DNA from: Isohypsibius dastychi
Lineage: Eukaryota > Tardigrada > Eutardigrada > Parachela > Isohypsibiidae
Assembly: GCA_034696485.1 (NCBI GenBank)
Contig: JAQIWT010000662.1
Coordinates: 1-16,555, forward strand
Reading direction: 5' to 3'
DNA length: 16,555 nucleotides
Shown: positions 9,701-16,555 of the stretch, piece by piece
How positions within the stretch are numbered: the stretch's first letter is position 1
Layout: every line of letters begins with the position of its first letter
Translations under genes and position numbers: made by a program
Notes under the pieces: generated by a model
Told to the model about the DNA's origin: nothing
The model's database searches: none
What the model saw: the letters and a program-made list of their open reading frames with translations, nothing else

Positions 9701-10083
9701 CCGAATCCCTTCCCACAAACCCAAAAAGCATTTTTCATCATCTGAAAAGGTCACCCCGTCAACGATGAATGACATCAGTTTTCCAGCGTAATTTGCAGCC
9801 CGTGATTACAGAAAATGGTGACCTGGAAGTGGGAGCTCGCGGGCAAATGGCCACAAATGACTGGGGTTAATTATGGGATTGGTCGAGTAGATTAATGCTT
9901 GTTTGATACATTTCGCAATCTAATTTACGGAGTGCGCAATAGCATGTATTTGAAAGTGAAGTTTGATCGGCATTTTGATGTCTAGTTGTGCGTACTTAAT
10001 TGTCAGCTAACAAGTGTTAACATGATACTTTGACAAGCCGCTCATTACTCGGTCAGAAAATAATTGTACGTTCTGGTCGTCAT
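6720..10083. other. Central part of the spacer; no gene seen
   Basis: Both strands carry only short open frames. The longest protein-like one, on the minus strand at 8485-8279, overlaps equally plausible text in the other two minus frames, so appearance alone does not discriminate. No tRNA, transposase or long repeat was recognised. The one clear structural feature is the 24-bp palindrome at 7077-7100. An eight-base hairpin (GGAAGCAG/CTGCTTCC) lies near 7820-7845. By position, the region could hold enhancers for eya, but I can point to no specific site. Confidence 0.4.
7077..7100. repeat. Perfect 24-bp palindrome
   Basis: CCGAACCCAGTG is followed directly by its exact reverse complement CACTGGGTTCGG, with no spacer. 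A perfect palindrome this long is very unlikely by chance in a 16.5-kb window. It is GC-rich within AT-rich flanks. Confidence 0.95.
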
Positions 10084-10527
10084 TTAAAACAACATGTTAT
10101 CAGAATCTCTGAAAACTCTGCGATTAGTTTTGTGAATGGTTTTACGGGGCTTTGAATAAGAAAATTTAGTGAATAATGAGAAAAGGCAAATATGTTTTTT
10201 TCCCACAACTGGAGTATTGATCGCAAGGGCAGAATTTGATCGCAGTTTGTGGTTGGTTGAGGTTGACAGCTGGGCAGGCAGAACTCGTTTACCCTGAGCA
10301 AATGTGTCTGTCATCTTCGCTTCAGCTCCTAGAGCAGAGTACATTGTGCATGCTTTTGGATCAAACTTGGACGCGAGGTCTGTCAAAAGCTTTTTGGAAA
10401 TATTTTTGCCAGACAAAGATGAATTCCAGCTGTTGACGAAATTGTCAACTTGGTCTGCCGTTATTATTTTATCATTTTCCTTCCATACGAACCACCAGTC
10501 TAATTCAGGTAAGTGAATGTTTTTCAG
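10084..10527 (-). CDS. Weak candidate terminal exon of an unrecognised gene, minus strand
   Basis: This minus-strand frame is open for 147 codons, from just after a TGA (10528-10530) to a TAA at 10084-10086. A usable acceptor (cttacctgaattag) lies at 10500-10501, so the exon would start at 10499 in a frame reading DWWFVWKENDKIITADQVDN and then KLLTDLASKFDPKACTMY. A further open minus-strand segment at about 10842-10700 (LEECILREIESEERFVRG) could splice in phase (P-G|GTGTCA to AC-TGG), but that donor is weak. A frame this long is somewhat unexpected by chance and its first half has coding-like composition. I recognise no family. Confidence 0.3.
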   Translation of the reverse strand: MKNIHLPELDWWFVWKENDKIITADQVDNFVNSWNSSLSGKNISKKLLTDLASKFDPKACTMYSALGAEAKMTDTFAQGKRVLPAQLSTSTNHKLRSNSALAINTPVVGKKHICLFSLFTKFSYSKPRKTIHKTNRRVFRDSDNMLF

Positions 10528-12016
10528 TCATGGATAGATTATAAAGCTGATGATCGTTAATCTGGTGCAGTGAGTGATACCGCAAGGGTATCGTTTTGCG
10601 CTTTTGCTTAAGTTGAGCATGGTTCCTTTCTCACCTCTTTTTCAAGTGTACATGAGGAGAGAGTTCTTGTATGGATAAAATGATTTCGATTACATGACAC
10701 CCGGGATCATGTGGGCAACTTCTGTCAGACATATCCGATTGCAAATTTGCGCTACAGCAACTCTGGCGCAGGTTATCTTATATCCTCTTACAAATCTTTC
10801 CTCGCTCTCAATCTCACGCAAAATGCATTCCTCTAGAAAGTCATGCTAACGAGCGGAGAAATTCTCAAGAGTTTGCAATGAAACAAGTGTGCCAAAAAAC
10901 CGTGACGGCCGCTTGTTGAGCGTATTTTCGGCTGGAAAAAACAACAACGCGACGAATTAGTCAGGCATGTAATTAGAAAATTCGGAAGCGTCTTTCCATC
11001 ACCGTAAAATTCTAAAAGGAAAGCAGGTCGAGCTTTCGAGCCCATGATTTACGCTAAATACACATTGGGGCTTCAGCTGGCGTCGGGCTTTCTCTTTTCC
11101 CTCTTGGACTGCACTCGTTTGCAAATTTCGAGTTATCCTCCAACAGAGCAGCACAGTAGTGGGGGTGCATTAAAATCAAGTAGAGAAATATTTGCTCAAG
11201 GAATCGATTCATTTCAAGCGCTAAGGAACGACTTCCATTGTTGAATGAATCTGTCCTCCTCTTCTTCTCTTTTCCGCTCTTGAGGATATATTTGTATTAT
11301 CGTTGACTTTCCCGGCCAACTCATTACTCCCTCGTTTTTCTTCCCATCTGAGGCCAAGCGCTTTCTGAGTGCATGTCTCTGAGCTGAAAACGAGGGCTCA
11401 AAACCTAAAAGGTCATGGTATGCGGCCGCTTCCATGAATACCGATCGCCGAACGATCGATGATTTTTTGAGCGCAAAGAAATAAAAAAATGGTGGAAATA
11501 CATGATTTTGCGTGAGATTTGTATATAATAGCATTAGTATTGCATAAATTGATATTGAGCTTCAAGTCGGTTCAGGTTGCATCTCTAAACACGCCAGGAG
11601 TTGATTGGAAACCCGAGTAGGTGCATCAGCGAATTTCATTCAATAATTTTGAACTTCGAAATCTGAGCCGCCCCATCTTCAAATCGCAACTTTTACGGAT
11701 TTCTCCAATTTCCACAAAAAAAACTTAACGGTCTTTTCTTGAAGATTTTGCGAGTCAGTTTTCGGGACTCACAAATCTGTTCTATTCGACGAACTCCTGT
11801 CATCAAAGCGTCTCTCTTATCGCGCACTAACCCCTTCTGACGTGGGAACTGTCTGATTATTTATTTTTATTATCTTGGAATAGCATTCATCTTGAAGAAG
11901 CTGAAACGGCTCATCAGCAATGTTAATTAGTTCAACTGCTTGTCGAAAGATCATTTAGGCTGACATCAGTTTTGCAACTGAACGATTTTTGCAAGTGTTT
12001 ATTGATGCTGTTTTTA
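10528..12016. other. Upstream flank of eya; no confident gene
   Basis: Several 60-105-codon open frames occur on both strands (for example minus 11534-11214 and plus 11044-11244). They lack a coherent set of splice sites or recognisable motifs. As the region immediately 5' of eya, it likely contains its promoter and any 5' non-coding exons. I saw no convincing TATA box or defined binding site. Confidence 0.4.
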
Positions 12017-12017
12017 G
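12006..12017 (+). promoter_or_regulatory. Candidate splice or trans-splice acceptor in the eya 5' UTR
   Basis: The sequence gatgctgtttttag ends at 12017, 76 bases before the eya ATG. An in-frame TGA at 12046-12048 means sequence spliced here would be 5' UTR, which supports the ATG at 12094 as the translation start. This could be a spliced-leader addition site or the 3' end of a 5'-UTR intron. Confidence 0.4.
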
Positions 12018-12093
12018 ATTGAAGCAATCCGGCGAATCTGATTTGTGAAAGCGACGACAAAACGAAAGCATTGTGGAAATCTACGATTGGAAA

Positions 12094-15000
12094 ATGCAGG
12101 CATACACTTCCGTTGGAGGTGGTCATGGCCAAGCATATCCTTTGCCGACAAATCCAGCTACTTTTTACGCTACTCAATCTTCCCCGTCATATTCCGCCAT
12201 GCTGCCACAACCTTACGGTAAGTTTTTTTGCGAAAATTGGAATATTTTCATTTAACTTAGAATTTAAATGATTTTCCAATTTCTTATGCGACATTTCGAG
12301 AAAATAGCTGTCTTCGTGCTCTTTTAATTGGATATTGTAATGATTTATTCTTGATAGGTCGTGGTTTGAAAGGTGGCTCACCAAGTGCGGGAACAAGCTT
12401 GAATTCCGCCGCTAATTATTATGGGAGCTCATTTCCGGTCCAGGCTGGACAATCTCCATATGCAGCTTATACCGGTACGATTTTAATCACTTCATTATTT
12501 GGATTCCATATCGTATACTGTGCATGTTGGAAATTTGACCAGAATTCTCAGCTAATTCAAAGCATCATTTTGACATTTGTACATTTCCAGGTAATCCTTA
12601 CAATTCTGCATTCACATCATCGTCTTCGTGCAGCTCTCCCAGTTTTCAACAACAAGCTTTGGATTACACTTCCTACGCTGCATATCCGCAGAACCCAGCC
12701 GCATACGCTGCTTATTATTCCAGCGCATATGGCCAGCCCTATATGTCGGCTGCTGCAGCTTCCGCCACAAATGTCGTTACTCAGCCAAATTACCAATTAG
12801 CTCACCTCAATATGAATGCCGCGGGTGAGGAAATGCAAACCGGATTAATTTGTTTTAAGGAGTTCTGCATGATTAGAAGAACACGTGATATGTAACCTTT
12901 CCAACCACAATGATCGATTCAAATTAAATATTAAATTAAATATTTAATTAAATATTTCATTTTTTATAAAATAATTTTGTTCTACAAACGAAAAAATTAA
13001 AAAAATCGTATCATCTTTTCATTCCTTCGTGAATATAAAACAATATTCGGTTATTAAAGTATCCGTTTTTTAGAGGGCCATTACTCCTCTCCGAATCCGG
13101 CTGCGGCAACGCCATCACCCCCGCTAAAAGAGAACTGCGGTAGCGCGACCTCAAACAAGAAAAGTGAGTGGAAACACCATTTTTTTCTCATCAATTTTCA
13201 AGTGCGTCTGAAACCTTGAAAATGATACATTTATGATATTTGATGCGCGGGTCATCTGGCACACTGAAACACTATCATATTTTATTATCGTCTCAGGTCG
13301 CAGTGCCAAAGTCCGCGGACGGAGGCAAAACAATCCCACTCCACCACCGGAAGGAGACATGGAACGGGTTTTTATATGGAATTTAGACGAGACCATTGTC
13401 ATATTTGACGCATTGATATCGGGTCAGGATATGTACGCGGGTGGTCCAGATGTGCTGCAGAATATCAAGGTAAAAACCTAATCAAATTAAAGTAATGAGT
13501 CTGGGTGGGATGACCTTTTTCTCATTAAAAAACCAGACTGATTGTTTCGACTGGCTTGATTTCTTCTCAGTTCGAGGTGTTCACGTCCCTGGGGGGACCG
13601 GGCTGCGTTCTCACCAGCACATGAATTTGATCTTTAATGTTTTTCTTGAGTAAGATTAATTACACTGGTCTCGAGGGAGAAGAAGGCGATGGAGTATGAG
13701 AAAGACGAAATTAATTATCCAGAAGTGTAGTGCATTTAATGTTTGATCTGTCTTCGAATATACTGTCAAAACAGACCATGACGACAAAATTCCAGATCTC
13801 ATTATCTCGGGCAAATGATCAGCTGAGAAAATGAATGTGCATCAAGACGCCAGATTCGTTGGGTTTCTAATAGCAGAAGTTCACGAAAGAAACAAAGGCG
13901 CATATTCTGATCGACTTTTTTCATACAACTTGTGATAAAGTGAAACATATGTTGGGAGGAAATCTGGTAGAAGTTTTGGCTCCTGATAACTTGTACCAAA
14001 AACTCTCACGACCCCATGCTCAGCGCAAAAAGCCGCTCGAGAAAGGTTTCGCTTGTACCTACGATATTTTATGCATCTACATTGAGATAAGCGTTTTTAT
14101 TCACCAAGTTGGAGCTGGTAAATTCAAACGACTCAGAAAACGAGAATTTGGGCGCTTCTAATTATAATAAAGTATATGAATACAAGTCGATAAATAAATA
14201 TACAGAATATATTGTGGTAAAACGTATAACATCCAATTTTTTCATTCGAAGCTTTTTGTTCATGGTTCTTCGAAAGAGGTAGATACACTGTCCCCGACAA
14301 ACCTTACATAGAAATCACATGTATCGTTTATGGAACTGTATTGATTGAGATAATATCACAGGTGTGCTGTTTTATAAACCTATAATGGTACCATACATTC
14401 CCACTCCTAACAAAATAATTTTGTTTAGAACTCGGTAAAAAATTGATGGTAGCAAATGAAAAATATTATATTTTATACTTTTCCAACTAGTCTCTCACGT
14501 CGTATTCTAACTCAGAAGAGTAGATCGGTACCCATGACCTCTATGAACGTTCTAAATTTATTATCGCTGTTTTACATTCACTTTTTCCTTTGCAGTCTGT
14601 GCCGGATTACGCATACCTTCGAGACATTGCTGCTCATTTAGATGAGTTGATCATCTTGCTGGCCACTAAGCACCTGTTCCATGAGGATGTGGTGGATTGC
14701 GACCAAGTTCACGTAGACGATGTTGCCAGCGATGATAACGGCCAAGATCTATCGTAAATTTTCAATAATTCCTCTAATAGTCTGCCCGCTAATACGGTTG
14801 TCCTTACAGAATCTATCATTTTGAAACCGATGGTTTCCGTGCTGTTTCACCAAGCGGTAACTTGTGCATGGCGTCCGGAGTTCGCGGTGGAGTTGACTGG
14901 ATGAGGAAGCTGGCATTCCGCTACCGTGAAATCAAGAACCGATATAATCAATACAAAAACAATGTTGGACGTAAGCAGCTAAATTCCAATCATTCTAATA

Positions 15001-15633
15001 CTCCATTTGAGAACCTAATATTTTCTAGTTTTGCACGAAGATAAACGAGTTGAATGGATGCGTTTGAGGCAGCAACTAGAAGAGCGGACATGCAACTGGT
15101 TGACAATTGCTCTGAAATGTCTTCAAATGATCGCCGACCGGTAAGATTGGTTTATTCACATTTAATGTATTCAGGATACCTTATTACGAATATTAATCAA
15201 CAGAGAAAACTGCACGAACGTCTTGGTTTGCTCGAATCCACTGGTTTACTGCATTGCCAAGGTTCTGAGTTTCGGACTCGGAAATGTCTTTCCGGTCGAA
15301 AATATTTACAGCTCACATAAAGTTGGTGAGTGCTGTGCTGTCACATATATGAACACTTGAAGAGGATATTGGGAATTACTAACTGTCTTCTTTAGGGAAG
15401 GAAAGTTGTTTTGAAAGAGTTGCTCAGCGCTTCGGAAGGAAATGTACATATGTGGTAATCGGGAACTCGCTGGACGAAGAGCGAGCCGCCAAAACAGTAA
15501 TCGAATTTATTTCCGCTGTTTTTTTTATCATGATTACAAGGTTTGGTTGCAGATGAATTTCGCATTCTGGAGAATATCCGGCTTGGCTGATCTCGGCAAC
15601 CTGTGTACCGTTCTGGATCAGAACCATATGTGA
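12094..15633 (+). CDS. eya: Eyes absent (Eya) transcriptional co-activator with an inactivated-looking phosphatase site
   Basis: Eleven exons join in phase: 12094-12217, 12358-12474, 12591-12824, 13074-13163, 13297-13469, 14596-14753, 14810-14970, 15029-15140, 15204-15325, 15396-15496, 15553-15633 (490 residues). All introns are GT-AG. Residues 1-210 form the Tyr/Ala/Pro/Ser-rich transactivation half ([20 protein letters not shown]), with Ser/Thr-Pro sites near TPSPP. Residues ~211-490 form the Eya HAD-type domain, with hallmark stretches [71 protein letters not shown] and FWRIS. Eya proteins bind Six/Sine oculis factors in the nucleus to activate development genes and usually are Mg-dependent tyrosine phosphatases. 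Here the nucleophile Asp is Asn217 (W-N-L-D-E-T), the motif IV Asp is Asn454 (G-N-S instead of G-D-G), motif II is C-S-N instead of T-T-T, while Asp219 and Lys432 are kept. The C-terminus ends DQNHM rather than the usual ELEYL. The gene is otherwise intact. Start choice: an in-frame stop lies upstream at 12046. Confidence 0.97.
12938..12957. repeat. 20-bp A/T palindrome in eya intron 3
   Basis: AAATATTTAATTAAATATTT is its own reverse complement. It lies inside a 37-base stretch of only A and T (12921-12957) made of AAATTAAAT-like repeats. It sits in intron 12825-13073 and is probably a simple-sequence feature. Confidence 0.85.
13470..14595 (+). other. Large intron 5 of eya (1126 bp)
   Basis: The boundaries are AATATCAAG|GTAAAA and CCTTTGCAG|TCTGTG, phase 0. 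It is about eight times longer than most other introns here and falls within the phosphatase domain, directly after the first catalytic motif. Reading into it from exon 5 gives only VKT and a stop. No internal exon is needed to complete the Eya domain. AATAAA hexamers occur at 14166-14171 and 14193-14198. Confidence 0.85.
14166..14198 (+). terminator. Possible intronic polyadenylation signals in eya intron 5
   Basis: Two AATAAA hexamers lie 27 bases apart in the long intron, on the coding strand. If used, they would end a transcript that reads through exon 5 and encodes only the N-terminal half plus motif I. AATAAA is common in AT-rich DNA, so this is only a possibility. Confidence 0.2.
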
Positions 15634-16555
15634 TAACTTAATGCATGGCGGAATGTTACCCGGTGGCTGTGCACTGGTAACCTGGGCAATCAGCGCATTT
15701 TAAATCATTTTCTGCCACCATTAAGTACTACAGCGCAGTCATTCTTGTTGTTCCTGAATAGAATTGTATGTTCTCGTGTTTTAAATCTTAATTCTGTATG
15801 GTTGCAAATATTCCACGTTGGAGCCATTAAGATGTTGGTCATCTCCTGCTTTCGTCCCGTTTCGTTGGACTTTTACAACACTGAAAGAAGTTACCCAGTT
15901 CTGTAGTTCGGAGTCCGCTCTCAGGCTGAATTTCGTTGGGTCCTTCATTTTGATCATATATACGTAGAGGACGGAAGCGTCAACTCTAGAACGACCAAAG
16001 TCAACAATTTAGTTTTCGTTAGTCTATGAAAAGTACGGTAGCATAGCATGTAGACGTTAAGTAAGGTTGGCGCTGGTGGAACATCTTGTTTTCTGCTTCT
16101 GCAATACTTTCTGTATCTTGTACCGTATCTTGTTGCGATGGTAGACTGGTAATGCATTTTCAAACTTGCAGTAGATCTCGTCCACGTTTTCCCTGATTGG
16201 GTTCTGCAGACGTTTATAAACTTGCTGAATCCGAACACCGAAAGTCCGGAACATAGTAGTTCCGTCAGATTTCCTTACTGTGTTACAACAGTTTTAGTTC
16301 TGATTTCGAGAAGTGTGAGTTCAAACTTCTACCGACTGGCGCTGTTCCGCCAAAATTGACGTCCGCAACGCCATCTACAGCAGGTCTTCTCGGTGGCAGC
16401 GTTCTGCTTGACAAAAAACCCTTTTAACTCGAGAACGAAATGATGCTGACTTTATGGTAATCAGGGTCACATTTAGCGGTGCCAAATGTCAAAATCACTG
16501 AAACATGAACAAAATATTGGGCCGCTTTGGAAGAGTGTGCTAATATTTCTCCAAG
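15634..16555. other. Downstream of eya; no confident gene
   Basis: This contains the eya 3' UTR. I found no canonical AATAAA on the plus strand in it, so a variant signal would be needed. A minus-strand open frame within it is listed separately. The last ~230 bases show nothing recognisable. Confidence 0.4.
16057..16293 (-). CDS. Weak candidate exon, minus strand, at the right edge
   Basis: This minus-strand frame is open for 78 codons between stops. It contains an ATG at 16254 and reads MFRTFGVRIQQVYKRLQNPI, then a charged, helix-prone Lys/Gln/Arg-rich stretch (RNKIRYKIQKVLQKQK). Upstream codons (CCNTVRKSDGTT) are also open. No clear acceptor or donor brackets it, I recognise no family, and a frame this short is common by chance. 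Confidence 0.2.
   Translation of the reverse strand, partial: NCCNTVRKSDGTTMFRTFGVRIQQVYKRLQNPIRENVDEIYCKFENALPVYHRNKIRYKIQKVLQKQKTRCSTSANLT

Noticed and set aside
11044-11534. Overlapping plus and minus open frames of 66 and 106 codons upstream of eya.
   Set aside because: Frames of this length are expected by chance in a 16.5-kb window of this composition. No consistent donor/acceptor phases or motifs were found.
12351-12895. Long single-frame ORFs across eya exons 2-3 and the intron between, considered as independent genes.
   Set aside because: Parts of them are eya exons in the correct frame, and the rest is intron or wrong-frame translation. The spliced Eya model explains the coding signal.
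13940-14161. 73-codon plus-strand ORF inside eya intron 5, considered as a skipped or nested exon.
   Set aside because: The Eya domain is continuous without it, it lacks flanking splice sites in phase, and its translation resembles no Eya segment.
15442-15553. Reading straight through from exon 10 into the last exon without splicing.
   Set aside because: The exon 10 frame read past its donor (ACA|GTAATC) does not lead into the conserved FWRIS segment. The GT-AG intron 15497-15552 restores the Eya C-terminal sequence in phase.
1-16555. Searched for tRNA, rRNA, CRISPR arrays, transposases and bacterial regulatory features.
   Set aside because: None were recognised. The spliced metazoan genes make prokaryotic features irrelevant, and no tRNA-like B-box with a matching fold was found by eye.

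Overview
This window is animal nuclear DNA. Its genes are split by short GT-AG introns, there are no bacterial-type operons or ribosome binding sites, and the two genes that can be recognised are metazoan regulators. Most introns are 56-140 bp, the base composition is moderately AT-rich, and candidate trans-splice-like acceptors lie just upstream of both recognised start codons. This suggests a nematode, perhaps a clade I (Trichuris/Trichinella-like) worm. That placement is inference; the gene identities are firm.

Layout from left to right. (1) 1-353 may hold the end of an unrecognised plus-strand gene. (2) 354-1916 has no convincing gene. (3) 1917-2530 encodes a small secreted, proline-rich, cysteine-containing protein on the plus strand. 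Its exon structure is uncertain, and two related Cys/Ser-Gly-Pro modules lie just beyond it in two different frames. (4) 2834-5212, minus strand, is a two-exon gene for a 591-residue PHF7/G2E3-family protein: an extended PHD finger, a RING, and the family's C-terminal zinc domain, behind an unusually long charged N-terminus. It is convergent with gene 3. (5) About 6.9 kb then separates it from the next certain gene. This stretch holds no confident gene, but it has two clear inverted repeats and two weak candidate exons on the minus strand. It probably includes cis-regulatory DNA of the divergent gene to its right. (6) 12094-15633, plus strand, is a complete 11-exon eyes absent (eya) gene of 490 codons. 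(7) 15634-16555 has no confident gene.

The most notable result concerns eya. The fold and most signature stretches of the Eya HAD-type phosphatase domain are preserved. However, the nucleophilic aspartate of the W-D-L-D-E-T motif is asparagine (W-N-L-D-E-T, residue 217), and the metal-binding aspartate of the C-terminal G-D-G motif is also asparagine (G-N-S, residue 454). Both are single-base G-to-A type differences. The gene is otherwise intact, so it reads as a naturally occurring pseudophosphatase Eya that would act only as a transcriptional co-activator/scaffold, unless RNA editing restores the residues.

Nothing in the sequence shows that the genes act in one pathway. The PHF7-like protein and Eya are both expected to act in the nucleus on chromatin or transcription, and they are transcribed away from each other across a long spacer.
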